Shown: positions 12,301 through 22,500, counted from the first letter of the stretch. The stretch is 64,000 nucleotides of DNA from Spinacia oleracea (GCF_020520425.1 NC_079488.1:6425747-6489746), one strand, 5' to 3'. The notes: generated by a model not told the origin, from the letters alone. Numbers and translations: made by a program.

Positions 12301-13314
12301 AGCAAAATTGCTTTCCTAGTATTATATGTCGACGACATATTGCTTATCGGAAATGACATTCCTATGTTGAACTCTGTCAAGATTTGGCTTGGGAAATGTT
12401 TTTCGATGAAGGATCTAGGAGAAGCACAGTACATATTGGGCATCAAGATTTACAGAGATAGATCTAAAAAGATGATTGGACTTAGTCAAAGCACTTATAT
12501 CAATAAGGTGCTTGATAGGTTCAAGATGGCGGACTCCAAGCGAGGCTACCTACCCATGTCTCATGGAATGACTCTAAGCAAGACTCAGTGCCCAAAAACA
12601 CTTGATGAGCGTAGACGAATGAATGGGATTCCATATGCATCATTGATTGGTTCAATAATGTATGCTATGATATGTACACGCCCGGATGTTGCGTACGCAC
12701 TCAGTGCTACGAGCAGATACCAGTCAGACCCAGGAGAGGCGCATTGGACTGCTGCCAAGAATATTCTGAAGTACCTGAAAAGGCACAAAGATGACTTCCT
12801 GGTCTATGGTGGAGATGATGAATTAATTGTTAAAGGCTATACGGACGCAAGTTTCCAAACCGACAAAGATGATTTCAGATCACAGTCTGGGTTTGTCTTC
12901 TGCCTCAACGGAGGAGCAGTAAGCTGGAAAAGTGCTAAGCAAAGCACCATTGCGGATTCTACAACTGAAGCGGAGTACATTGCTGCACATGAAGCAGCAA
13001 AGGAAGCTATATGGCTAAGGAAGTTCATAGGTGAACTTGGTGTAGTCCCCTCCATTAAAGGACCAATAGCCCTGTATTGTGACAATAACGGAGCTATTGC
13101 ACAGGCAAAAGAGCCTAGACACCACCAGAGAGTCAAGCATGTACTTCGTAGATTTCACCTTCTACGAGAGTTCGTTGAAAGAAAAGAAGTCGAGATAAGC
13201 AAAATTGGAACTGATGACAACATATCAGATCCATTAACTAAACCTCTGCCGCAGGCGAAGCACAACTCGCACACTGCAGCTATGGGAATCAAGCATATTG
13301 GAGAATGGCTTTGA
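9349..13314 (+). CDS. Copia gag-pol polyprotein (intact frame)
   Basis: A single 1321-codon frame encodes all Copia functions. I chose the ATG at 9349 (MANNNSF) because it starts the recognisable gag; the frame is open further upstream but without family-like sequence. In order: a UBN2-type gag; a CCHC knuckle (CFYCKKKGHWKRDC, 10099-10140); an aspartic protease (LDTGCGSH near 10237); a pre-integrase zinc region (WHCRLGH near 10641); an integrase core (D near 10829, D near 11017, E near 11126); a reverse transcriptase (YVDD at 12325-12336); and RNase H near the C terminus (TEAEYIA near 12964). Copia order (integrase before RT) is clear. No stop or frameshift is visible. The copy therefore looks coding-competent, although whether it is expressed cannot be seen from sequence. 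Confidence 0.95.
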   Translation: MANNNSFNIRSILEKEKLNGKNFLDWQRNLQIVLMQEEKEYVLDEAMPEAAGDGVTQAALNRWIDANKDVKCLMLATMSVDLQKTFINSDAFTIISELKNMFQDLARVERFETHRQILETKLKKGEPVSPHVLKMIGLIENMSRLDQQFSQEMAIDTILHSLHSGYDQFKLNYSMNSLDKTLTELHGMLKTAEKTLKSDKQDVLMVRGGKFKKSGKKRNAKKGGNKASPTKQTGAKSAKRKVSQPTSESECFYCKKKGHWKRDCLKLKEDQKNGTVVPSSGIFVIDCILANSTSWVLDTGCGSHLCSNPQGLRRSRKLSKGEVDLRVGNGARIAALAVGTYYSSLPSGLVLELEECFHVPSLTKNIISVSCLDAKGFSFLIKDNSCSFYFKEMFYGSARLVNGLYLLDHDKQVYNINTKKAKKNDSDLTYLWHCRLGHINLKRLERLQKEGILEPFDLEDYGKCESCLLGKMTKQPFSKVGERANELLSLIHTDVCGPMSTNARGGFSYFITFTDDFSRYGYVYLMKHKSESFDKFKEFQSEVENQLGKKIKALRSDRGGEYLSYEFDDHLKECGILSELTPPGTPQWNGVSERRNRTLLDMVRSMMGQAELPLEFWGHALNTAALTINRAPSKAVEKTPYELWFGKPPNVSFLKIWGCEVYVKRLISDKLHQKSDKCILVGYPKETKGYYFYNTSENKVFVARDGVFLEKDHISKMTSGRKVDLEEIRVEQQTLENAQDDIQDETQRSLEESGENHGQSRNVTPRRSQRYRSQPERYLGILTNESYDVLLLESDEPATYKQAMTSPSSKQWQEAMQSELDSMSENQVWDLVDLPDGYQAIGSKWVFKLKKDKDGKLEVFKARLVAKGYRQVHGVDYDETFSPVAMLKSIRIMLAIAAYYDYEIWQMDVKTAFLNGVLTETVFMTQPEGFEDPKNAKKVCKLKKSIYGLKQASRSWNIRFDEAVSDFGFIKNADESCVYKKVSGSKIAFLVLYVDDILLIGNDIPMLNSVKIWLGKCFSMKDLGEAQYILGIKIYRDRSKKMIGLSQSTYINKVLDRFKMADSKRGYLPMSHGMTLSKTQCPKTLDERRRMNGIPYASLIGSIMYAMICTRPDVAYALSATSRYQSDPGEAHWTAAKNILKYLKRHKDDFLVYGGDDELIVKGYTDASFQTDKDDFRSQSGFVFCLNGGAVSWKSAKQSTIADSTTEAEYIAAHEAAKEAIWLRKFIGELGVVPSIKGPIALYCDNNGAIAQAKEPRHHQRVKHVLRRFHLLREFVERKEVEISKIGTDDNISDPLTKPLPQAKHNSHTAAMGIKHIGEWL

Positions 13315-14178
13315 TGTCTCTGTTTAATGTTTTAAAGTTTTAGAGTTTAAATCTTTGTAAAACATTATTGGTTAATCATTCACAATAAATGAAAAGAATT
13401 CATTTTTCCATTTAATTTGTGGTTTATTAAATGATGAGTCCCTTCAATTTGACGATATATTCAAGATAGACTGTCAGGACCAGTCCTGTGACTAAGAAAT
13501 GTCTATCAAGTGAACTTGAATGTCAAAGGTTGAAAATGGTCCCTAGTCGGAGTTTTCTATAAAATTGGACGCATAGAAAACGTTAGACGATTAGAATGCA
13601 AGATGACTAGTAGTTCTGTTTCTTGAACTATGTGGACATAGCAATGTCATAATCATTTGCATAGATACTTACTTTGGGAAGACTAGTATCGGACAAGACC
13701 TATGAAACTTTACTGTAAGAGATGAAAGTCTGTCATAAGTAAATTTCATTAAATTATTAGACACTAAATCCTCAATACCTGAGTGATTTGAGATTACTTG
13801 TTTGAGAACTGGTTGCTTTGACGTTGACCAACCGTCGCACCGTAAAAGGAGGCTATAAAGGCAACGCTCAGGTAATCACCTATCAAACGAAGTCTAATCT
13901 CAAGATCGCAAGATTGGGATTGTCCTCCCATAAATCGGGATGAGATGCTTAAAAGTTGTACAAGACCACTCGGAGAGCTAGAAACTGTGAAATGCATGGC
14001 CGTGCTCGGATGAATCATAGGCTATGATTATCTGTTTATTTGATCAGTTGAACTCTGAAACCGAGGAACACCTCTGGACATAATAAGGATGACAACTCTT
14101 ACCTTATGTTCAAGAGCAAGCATCGAGCGACAAAGGAATTAGGAAATGCACACTTGTCCCTAAGGACAAGTGGGAGAC
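13315..14178 (+). other. 3' untranslated trailer and polypurine tract of the Copia element
   Basis: No frame of note is present. The trailer ends in GGACAAGTGGGAGAC directly before the 3' LTR, a purine-rich priming tract. About 13430-14178 is nearly identical to 45620-46373 in the second Copia copy. Confidence 0.8.
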
Positions 14179-15596
14179 TGAAGGAAATAATGCCCTTGGT
14201 CCAAGTATGCATTCTAAGTTAAGTCTAATAAATGCGGTTCAGTATTAATTAACAAGTTAATAATTCAGTGAGATCAAGTGAGCTGAATGCCTAGCTAGAG
14301 GCCGCTTCAGTTCAAGTGGAATTAATGATATTAATCCACAGCTTACTCTTGACTGAACCCGTAGGGTCACACAAATAGTACGTAAACGGATCAAGTATTT
14401 AATGGCATTAAATACTCTATCTATGGATATTCGGAATCGACGGATCTTGGTTTCAGTGGGAGCTGAGATCGTCACAGGCAAGAAATGAATACTCCGGAAA
14501 CGATGATATTGCCGGAAACGGAAATATGGATCGTATCGGAAATATAAATATTATCCAAGTCGTAGATGTTGCCGGAAACGGAAACATGGTACGTATCGGA
14601 AAATATTATCGGAAATGGAAATATTACCAGAATCGGAAATATTGCCGGAAACGGAAATATTGTCAGAATCGGAAATATTACCGGAATCGGAAAATAATTC
14701 CGGAAACGGAAATATTAAATATTTGTTCGAAACGGAAATTAATTCCGGAATCGGAAATGTTAAATATTGTTCGTATCGGAAATGAATTCCGGAATCGGAA
14801 ATTTAATCGGAAGCGTATCGTACGAATAAGCATCGGACGAGGCCTGCCGGACGAGGGCCCAGCACGAAGCCAGGCCATCGCCCAGCAAGCCAAGCGCGCC
14901 ACACAAACAGCCACGCCAGGCCCAGCGCAAGGCCAGGCCGTGGCAGCGCGCACAGCGCGCGCAGCGCGCGCGGGTGCTTGCGTGGGCTTGTGGCTCGCGC
15001 AGGCCTCGCTGCGTGGGCTGCTGCTCGCACGCACGCATGGGCGGCCCATCGAGGCTGCCGTGTGTGTGTGCGTAAGTGTTTGTGTTCGTGCACGTTTCCT
15101 AAAACGTGCAGAGTTCGGTTAATGATTAAATTCCTAATTCTATTTGATAAATTAATTAAATTAGAGTTCTTGTAGGATTCTAGGTTTAATTAATTTGTAT
15201 CTGAATAGGATTCCAATTCCCTTTCCATAACCCTATAAATATGTGGCCTGGGTTCACAATTTATAACGAGTTTCAAAGTATTCAAAGTGAGTTTTTGAGA
15301 GAAAAATTCAGCCACACATCTTGCTCAAAAGTGCCGAAAATTCTAGTACCTTAAGGGCGATTCTAGTTGGTCAATCTTAAGGCGGATCCGGACGTGCTGT
15401 GGACTATCTACGGAGGGACGACACTTGGAGTCCTAAAGACTTGTTCTTGCTCGGTTCGGGCGCAGCTAGGGAGGGCACGCAACAAAGAGTATGCATCTAA
15501 ATTATGCTATATGATTATGTGTAAATAATATGTAATCCTGGGTTAATGGTTGTTTCCGCATGATTTATGTAATATCATATGTATCATAACCTAACA
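14179..15596 (+). repeat. 3' LTR of the Copia element
   Basis: This 1418-bp LTR matches 5118-6544 except for about three substitutions and a 9-bp deletion in the GC-rich block. It is followed by the CCTTG duplication. Confidence 0.95.
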
Positions 15597-15901
15597 CCTT
15601 GGATTTCTTACCAGAAACCAGAGGGAACGCGGCTCTACGACAGCAGCTATACAAACTCCGAATGACGAGGGAGTACAACAAAAGGGTTTCTAGAAGAATA
15701 CTTAAATTTGGAGATTTTGTACTTAGGAAAATGGAAGCCGTCGGACGCGCCAATGAACAAGGGAAACTCACCCCTACTTGGGAAGGTCCGTATGAGATTT
15801 ATGAGGAGGTTCGAGACGGAACATACCGGATCCAAGACATGCAGGGACGTCCGATCTTGCGTACATGGAATGTGGATAACCTCAAGAAGTACTTTTTCTA
15901 G
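15597..15901 (+). pseudogene. C-terminal end of the Gypsy integrase, beyond the Copia insertion
   Basis: About 100 codons resume the Gypsy pol protein directly after the target duplication and end at TAG (15899-15901). The segment contains the conserved C-terminal integrase features GDFVLRK and KLTPTWEGPY, followed by the NLKKYF ending common in plant Gypsy polyproteins. The frame matches the pre-insertion protein. Confidence 0.88.
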
Positions 15902-16430
15902 ATTGACACTTATCTTGATTATATGCATTGTAAAGACGTCTAGAACTTAGACGCACCATGTAGCATGTTTTAAACATTAAATGAAAAATTCCCTGCAAGC
16001 CGGTCTTGCTGGGAAATCCTTATGGAAAGTATGTTATCAAATTCCTCGGAGAAATGCAAACTAACGCTCTCCCAAAAGACTAGTCGTTTAAAGGCCTAAG
16101 AAGTGGCCCAGATTAGCACCCTCACTAGGCTGATCACCTAGAACACAGGGGTTACACATTTCTAACACATAGCTATATAAAGTAGCAAAAGACCTTGGCA
16201 AAAAGACCAGGGCAGACATCTGACGTCTCAAGTTGGAGGTGTCGGACATAATCATAGAAAAAATGATGATGACAAAAGCTAAAAAGAAATAAGACGTTCA
16301 AAAGGCGCCATGTCATTTCCAAAAAGTTAGTCATAATTACAAAAATTATGCACAAAGCCACTAAGCAAGGCGTCAAGAGAACATGTGCAAAAAAAATAAA
16401 AAAATAAATAAATACAAGACGCGCAGGAGC
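15902..16430. other. Gypsy internal spacer between integrase and antisense gene
   Basis: About 530 bp without a supported frame. It separates the convergent 3' ends of pol (+) and the antisense gene (-), and so presumably holds the antisense 3' UTR. I see no repeat or RNA gene. Confidence 0.5.
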
Positions 16431-18435
16431 TCATTCCTCATCCTCGATGGGTACAAACTCAGGAGGAGTGCGTCCTTCCTTTTGAGCCTTCTCCACCTCA
16501 ATCTGATAGGTGAGGAACTTCTCAAACCAACTAAAGGGACGTTCACTTGCAAATTCAGCATTCCATGCAAGCTCCATACCCCTTCGGATTGATTTTTCAC
16601 CTAGCATGGCCGACTGGTCGAGAACGCTCTGTGACGAAGCAACCTCCTTGCTAGCCGCCTCCAGCTGGACCTCCAACTCCTTAAACTGAGTCTGAAGACG
16701 AGAAAACTCAGCTTCTTTCTCCTTGATTTTCTTGGAAAGGTCCTCCATTTCAGAAAAGTTCTGATCAATTTTTAGGAGACGAGCTGTGTTCTCAGCATTT
16801 TGGGAGGCCAAGGCGGTAGCCACAGCGTCAATCTGCTCCCGCCTGTCGAAGCAAAGCTTCTCCAGCGCAGCAAAATGCTGGTCGCCACACTGACTGGCCA
16901 GAAGACGGTGACGAGCTTCTTCATGCACTAAAGCAGTGCGCCACTTTTTCAGTGAGTCCAGCAGAATGAACATTTGCACAAAAATAGTAAGTCAAACAAA
17001 AAGAAACGAGTGTGTAAAAATAAAGGTATAATGAAACTTACGTCCAGCGCCGAGGACTGCATGGCAGCAAGCATATTCTCGGCCGCCTCAGGAAGAGTCT
17101 CAGCATATTGGGGAGGAATGGCATTGCGCATCAACGTCATTATCTTCCTGCGGTCATGAGAATTGAACCCCCTGAAGAAGGGATCTGATCCAATTCAGCA
17201 TCTATGTCTTTCTGAGGATCGAGAATTTCTATGGGAAAAACAACAGCCTTAGAATCCCTGGGGGAAACTAGAGAACTGCTAGACGAGGAACGGCAGGTGG
17301 TTACGATGTTGGAGTAAAACTTACCCCCAGAATTCCTAGCTCTTTCCGCCGTCTTCAGAGGGATGTTTCGGCGGACGACTTCAGGAATCCCCGTAAGAGG
17401 ATCAGTTGTCCCTCCAGTTTTCTGGAAGCTAGGAGAAGCAGATGCAGCCTTGGGGACGGCAAACCCCTTAGAAGCCTTCGAAGCCACGGACTTGAAGACG
17501 GGTTTTCCTGTGCCGCCAGCCCTGCGCTTAGAAGTAGGAGCCGCGTCCGTGGCCGCCTTCCTCGTCTTCTGAAAAAATGAAAACATATAAGTTGCAAACA
17601 ACAAAGGGAATCACATAGGAAGATTTGATCAATACCTTCTCCTCGGCAGGAGGGGGAGCCATTTGCTCAGAGATGGCTTGCTCGGCCGCCTGCTGGCGCT
17701 TCCAAGCTTTATAAGTGCTGGCGTCGAGTACCTTCGCCAACCAGGACGGCATATCCACTTGGCCTTTGGAGGCATCGTCCAGCTTATCCATGGCCTCTTC
17801 TGAAAAAACAAATAAAGACATTAGTATGGTTTTGATTAAACAGTGAAGGGCTGGAAGTATAGATACATTACCTCTCGGCATATACGGACACAAGCTTACA
17901 GCCGAGAGGAAAACGGGATTGCCCAGTTGATCCAGATGAGGCAACCACCCCTCGGGTATGTAGGCCGTCTTGTCCTTGATGACGAGTGGCTTAGCCTTGA
18001 ACAACGACGAGATCCGTTCCCAGAGATCGGCGGAGACTGGAGGCAAAGAGGCGCCTTTTCCAACCAAGTTGGGCTTGACGTTCCAACGTCTCATTTGCTC
18101 GCACATCTCCAGATTGGTGGTTTTGATGACCACCCACTTCTTCATCCAGTGATGCCATTTAGACGCCTTCCCCATCACCGTCCGATAGGCCCCCTTGTAC
18201 GTAAGAATTAGCCAGCCCGCGGCGGCTCTCGAAACTTGGGACATGGAGGCGATCCTTAGGAACGCCGGAAGGGAAGGGGTGATGTCTGCAAGCTCGCAGC
18301 GAGCAATATAGCCAAACACACCCGCCCAGGAGTTCGGGGACATTTGGTTCAGACCAATATTAAAGCCGTCCAGCAACTCCACCACAAAGGGGTGAGGGGG
18401 GAATCTCATACCCAGCTTTAGAAATGAGCCGTACA

Positions 18436-19894
18436 TGATAGGTTGTCGTACACCCGTCAAAAATAAAATCCTAACGAAACCTCCTAACAATGTAGTAGGG
18501 TAAGCAGGGTCGAATCCACAGAGAGATGGCTATTTAAATCTAGCTTTCAAGGTATGGCGAAACTAACAATGTCACGAAATTTAGGATTCAATGTTTAAAC
18601 TAAAATAAATAGAAAAATAAACTAAAATATCTAGGGCAACGGTTCACCATATTCATAGTTCAGAATCAATCAAAACATCACAACAACTCAAATATTCAAA
18701 TTATCTAGAGCACAAGTTAATCCTACGGTCGGGTCTTAACACTCTCAATTCAACATATGCAGTACGATCGCTAACATAATCAGAATTGCTAGTTGTAGGT
18801 AAGCCTCTAAAATTCGATCTTTCGATTCTAAATCCTATTAGCATGATTTAATCAAACAATTGATCAGATTGCAAAGATTAACAATATAAACCTAATCAAC
18901 TAGAAATATCAATGAATAATCAAACCATCAACAATAATAATAAGGATTCATAATATAAACATGGATTCCCAAACCCTAGAAAGCGAACTACTCAATCATG
19001 AAACGAACAATGAAAATCAATTCTAAGAATGAAAACATAATTAAAAGCAATAAATAAAATAAAGAGAAAAATCAATTATACCTCAAAGAATTACATTGAT
19101 GGAGTATGTAGAAAAACTAGGGTTCATGAAGAAGAAAAGAGAGAAAAAGAACGTGAATTCGAAATCTAGGGAATTGAAACCTAAAGGAAATAAAAGCATG
19201 AGGGATAAAAGCATTCCCTTGAAGTATTTATATGCTTCTCAAATTCTAAACAAAATAGGAAAAAATAACAATTACATAAGCTAAGATTTAATTGGACGAT
19301 CACGAAGACCAAAACACGCGCGGAAATCACTTGGGCGCAGAAACCAGCGGGCCCGCTGGTTGGTCGCTGGTTTTCGCGCCCAAGGAGGAGAGTTGGGCCT
19401 GCGTTTTGGGCCGTAGGCGAATCGGATAGTCGAGCCATCTTGTTTATGTCATAACTCTTGTTCTACAATGCCTATAAGGACGTGTGACCTGTCGTTGGAA
19501 AGCTCTTGAAGTCTACTTTCTAGCCCAATCAAATTCGTCTCATTCCGACATGTAGAACTTGAGATATCATCAAAAGAGTGAACGCTTGTCCGTTTTGATG
19601 CTTAGAAAAATAGCGTTTAGCTTCGTTGTTGACTCAAAATTATCCCTAGAGACATGCAATGATCCTCGAGTCAACATTCCATCCGTTCATCATCCAAATC
19701 AACTCATAACACTCCGAAAGCATCCAAATGACCGTAAAATCACCTGAAACATTAAGAAAACACAAACGGGGCGTAATAGAGTACGACAACGATAACTTAT
19801 GCAAATGTGATCCTAAATGCAACTAAAATGATATAAATGCCTATTAATGCAACCTAAATGCGCCTAAAATACCCTATACAAATATGACTCATCA
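18436..19894. mobile_element. Solo-LTR-like insertion in the antisense gene
   Basis: The 1459-bp segment starts TGATAGGTTGTCG and ends ATGACTCATCA (TG to CA with short inverted ends). It is flanked by an exact 5-bp duplication GTACA (18431-18435 and 19895-19899). Removing it with one duplication restores the reading frame of the antisense gene. I see no internal coding region, primer site or second LTR, so it is either a solo LTR or a small non-autonomous element. It includes the motif GTAAGCAGGGTCGAATCCAC, which recurs in many plant genomes. Confidence 0.8.
19331..19383. repeat. Strong imperfect palindrome in the solo-LTR-like element
   Basis: TTGGGCGC, one base, then AAACCAGCG on the left pairs with CGCTGGTTTT and CGCGCCCAA on the right, leaving a loop that itself contains GGGCCCGCTGG. 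The predicted stem is about 19 bp with one or two mismatches. Confidence 0.7.
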
Positions 19895-20179
19895 GTACAC
19901 GGCGAACTCTCCTTCCACCAGTCCAAAGCTGGTGCAGCCCATGTCAACCGGCATACGAAACTTGTACTCCGAACCTAAATTCAGAGACTTCCCATAGGCC
20001 TTCCCCTCGAGGGTGAGAAAGTTCAGCCACGTCTGAAGTGGGAAGATTGCACTGGGATGAAGGTGACCTTCCTCCCCACCTGACGTGCTCGCCGGCGCGG
20101 CATCAGTGCTTTCAGGGACGTCCTCTATAGGAGAAGAGGATTCTCCTTCGAACTGTTCTTCGTCCTCTATCCGCGCCAT

Positions 20180-20609
20180 TTAATCCTGCACAGGCTAGAG
20201 ACTTGGCTCAAGACAGGGACAAACTTGAAAAGAGAAGGCGTCAAAGGGACAAGTTGACGCCCTCAGTTTGACGAGACCCATGCATGATTAAGAAGAGAAT
20301 TGGGAAGAATCAAAATCAACAAATACATTTTTCCAAAGAAAGCATTTACCTGATAGATCAAAGAGAGTTTGTGAAAGAACTTGGATGAAGAACTACAAGA
20401 ACACGACTTTGAAGATCGTGGCGGTGCTACGGTGGATTTCGGTGGGTGTAAGACGCCGGAAATCGCCTTCTCCTATTGCTCTCAAATGATCACTGGAAAT
20501 GAGGGGGAAAATCACTCAAATTGGCCACTTATTTATAGAGGGGTAAGAAATTATTACCCCTGCCAGCAGTGAAAACTAACGTCTGTTTTCACTCCTCATG
20601 AGGGGCAAA
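20180..20609. promoter_or_regulatory. Upstream region of the antisense gene and Gypsy polypurine tract
   Basis: This 430-bp stretch lies between the antisense ATG and the 3' LTR, so it should hold the antisense promoter or 5' UTR unless the antisense transcript starts within the LTR. The last ten bases (GAGGGGCAAA, 20600-20609) form the polypurine tract of the Gypsy element. I see no clear TATA box. Confidence 0.6.
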
Positions 20610-21129
20610 TGATGTGGGCTTGAATATCTCCCCCACAAAGCCCAAAGAAGCAGCCTACGATCCATACTGGCCAATTGGGCTCAAACCTAGAAAGAAGGCC
20701 CAAATCTTGGTACCCAACCAAAATAAGAGCAGAGCCCCATTTTGGAAAGCCCATTCTCTCTGAGAAGGCAGGTCCAAATGGAGAAGGTCCATCATTGCAG
20801 GCCGAATGCCACGTGTCCTAAATCCCCAAGGGGCACGCACCCCACAGCTAGGGTTGAGGGTACAGTCCCCAAGAAACCCTAGCAATATAAATAGCTCAGA
20901 TCCCAAGGTAAAAGGGCATTCAATTCATTCCCACCAACAAAAACTTATCTTTGCTCTGCCTTCTCTCTACAAATTACTCATCTCTCTAGCTTATACTTAC
21001 TTAAGCATCGGAGGAAATATTCCTACGGGAATATTCTTGTTTTGCAGGTTGCCAGAAGTTCGTGCCAGGTCATACTTGATACCTCCGAGGAACGCGTGCC
21101 ACGTCAGCACCGTAAAAGATCCCACAACA
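20610..21129 (+). repeat. 3' LTR of the Gypsy element
   Basis: This 520-bp copy of the 5' LTR has nine substitutions by eye. Its TATA region reads AATATAAATAG instead of CTATAAATAG. It is followed by GTACC, the near-match target duplication. Confidence 0.93.
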
Positions 21130-21205
21130 GTACCCGTGTCGATCGGGGTTTTTTCGTGTCGGGCTGGGTCAGGCCTCGGGCCAGCCTACTCCACAATCAT
21201 CTTTA
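21130..21205. mobile_element. Right end of the hAT-type MITE that hosts the Gypsy element
   Basis: CGTGTCGGGCTGGGTCAGGC... ending CCACAATCATCTTTA matches the right end of the MITE at 59725-59986 (GTGTCGGGTCATGCC... CACAGCCATCTTTA). It continues the sequence interrupted at 240. Confidence 0.6.
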
Positions 21206-21473
21206 TATGAGGCAGGAACTACAATAGAGATATTTTTAATGACATGTTCGGCTATAGCATCTCAGGTAGCAGTTTTAGTTTTTGTTAAATCTACAAAAGA
21301 TAAAATAAATTTTTGGTAAGGTTGCAGTTAGAGGTAACTATAGATTTTTGCTAGCTTTGTATAAAAATATCGACTTTATTCCAGCGGCTAATGGTGAGAG
21401 TTCCAAGGACAAAGTTAAACTTCAGTGTAATACAAAGGACCAAGTTGTTAAGTTCACCTTAAAAATTTGTGGG
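21206..21473. other. Unassigned spacer
   Basis: AT-rich sequence between two MITEs. I see no gene, RNA or repeat in it. Confidence 0.4.
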
Positions 21474-21483
21474 CATGATCATA

Positions 21484-21976
21484 GAGGTTGTCTACATCGC
21501 TGGTAACCAGCGAAATAAGCACCCCATACCCACTTTAAAAAATAAAAAAAATTGGAAACATGGCCCACCTTCAAATAAATGTGTAAAAGTGTTGTGAACT
21601 TGTTATATACTGTCATTTCTAGTATAAATATTGTCATTGTTGTATATATACTGTCACTGTTGTATTAAAATACTGTCACAATCACCCAAAAAAAGGAAAT
21701 TATGTATACAACTGTAATGAAATATAAAAAGTAAAGAGACCATTTAAATGAATGGATAAAAGTGTTGCATATTAAATGAATGTGTAAAAGTATGTATACA
21801 AGTGTTATATAAGTTTTGTCATCGTTTGCATAAATACTGTCATTGTTGTACTAATTACTGTCATTTTTGCTCATATGTAGTACTTTGTTTGACTTTTCAA
21901 CTCATGAGATGAAATTACCATTTTACCCCAGGTATGGAGTAATTGTGCCGCTGATTACCAGCGATGTAGCCTCCCT
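21484..21976. mobile_element. Mutator-type MITE
   Basis: The 493-bp element has ends GAGGTTGTCTACATCGCTGG and (reverse complement) AGGGAGGCTACATCGCTGG. It is flanked by an exact 10-bp duplication CATGATCATA (21474-21483 and 21977-21986). Each end carries its own small hairpin (CGCTGGTAACCAGCG and a near copy). Inside, TACTGTCATTGTTGTAT-like phrases recur. There is no coding region. Duplication length fits the Mutator superfamily. Confidence 0.8.
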
Positions 21977-21986
21977 CATGATCATA

Positions 21987-22500
21987 CATACGAGTCAATT
22001 AAATACTTGTATTTAAATGAGTCGTGACTTACACTCAATAAGCAAAAATTTGAATTTAATAAAGTTATATGTGTGGTATTGATGTATAAACTATAAAATA
22101 TGTTAAAAAATGACCACCATGGTATGTTAAGGTCAAGATAATTGTAACCACATATCAAACCAAATCGTATTCCTCCCTTGAAAGTATAATTACACTTAAA
22201 AATGTCACATAATCTAATTCGGTGCTTATGTTAATTTTTCCGGTTCATAAGCTCATCGAGCTCAAGTCAAATTATTTTCCGACCCTAACCCATATTTCTC
22301 CGAGCTCAAGCTCGACTCGTTATCACATAGTGTTAGCTTAGTCACATGCCAGAGTGCTTTCAAATGGGTCATATTACTACCACAAAATAGCTTTTTAAAA
22401 ATCCAGTTACCTCAAGAGGTCCGTCTAGTTAATCTTGTTGTTTGGCAAATTAAAACATCCGATGAAATTATCATAAATATGACATCTTGAGTACAATGTA
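21987..22500. other. Unassigned spacer upstream of the CFIm25 gene
   Basis: AT-rich DNA with a short CTCGAGCTCAAG-like patch near 22250-22310 that resembles part of a degenerate hAT MITE. Nothing else is supported. Confidence 0.35.

Larger units (their letters stand above)
5118..15596 (+). mobile_element. Ty1/Copia LTR retrotransposon, young, intact coding frame
   Basis: Two LTRs (5118-6544 and 14179-15596), each TG to CA, are flanked by an exact 5-bp duplication CCTTG (5113-5117 and 15597-15601). The element sits inside the Gypsy integrase in the same orientation. Between the LTRs come a primer site, a 2.8-kb leader, one gag-pol frame, an 0.86-kb trailer and a polypurine tract. The LTRs differ by about three substitutions and one 9-bp deletion (CCCAGCAGG absent from the 3' copy), so insertion was very recent. 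With an open 1321-codon frame and complete cis signals, it has the hallmarks of an autonomous copy. Confidence 0.95.
16431..20179 (-). pseudogene. Spliced antisense gene of the Gypsy element (putative gypsy-type 'Transposase_28' family)
   Basis: On the minus strand a ~690-codon gene runs from ATG at 20177-20179 to the stop near 16431. The first 95 codons (20179-19895) are acidic and Ser/Pro-rich, then enter a domain whose style (YGSFLKLGMRFPPHPFVVEL then LSPNSW-like) fits the plant 'putative gypsy type transposon' family, PF04195. A solo-LTR-like element (18436-19894) splits that domain. The C-terminal 180 codons look like a long coiled coil. Three in-phase introns are visible: 17800-17871, 17569-17635 and about 16974-17041. 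The third has a perfect GTAAGT donor but AA where the acceptor AG should be. A one-base frame break lies near 17165. Extra antisense frames are known in Tat-lineage elements; their function is unknown. Confidence 0.75.
241..21129 (+). mobile_element. Ty3/Gypsy LTR retrotransposon (Tat-like), decayed, with nested insertions
   Basis: Two 520-bp direct repeats (241-760 and 20610-21129), each running TG to CA, bound the element. The flanking 5-mers are GTGCC (236-240) and GTACC (21130-21134), a target duplication with one mismatch. Internal order is primer site, truncated gag, protease, RT, RNase H, integrase, then an antisense gene, which is a Tat-like layout. A Copia element sits at 5118-15596 and a solo-LTR-like element at 18436-19894, so the Gypsy element proper is about 8.9 kb. 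It cannot be autonomous: gag lacks its capsid region, pol has two in-frame stops and a frame break, and the integrase is split. Nine LTR differences by eye (about 1.7%) suggest a moderately young insertion. Confidence 0.93.

Noticed and set aside
236..21134. Gypsy element boundaries as an LTR-LTR recombinant rather than a true insertion
   Set aside because: The flanking 5-mers GTGCC and GTACC differ at one base, but both flanks belong to the same MITE family in the correct order, so a genuine insertion is more likely.
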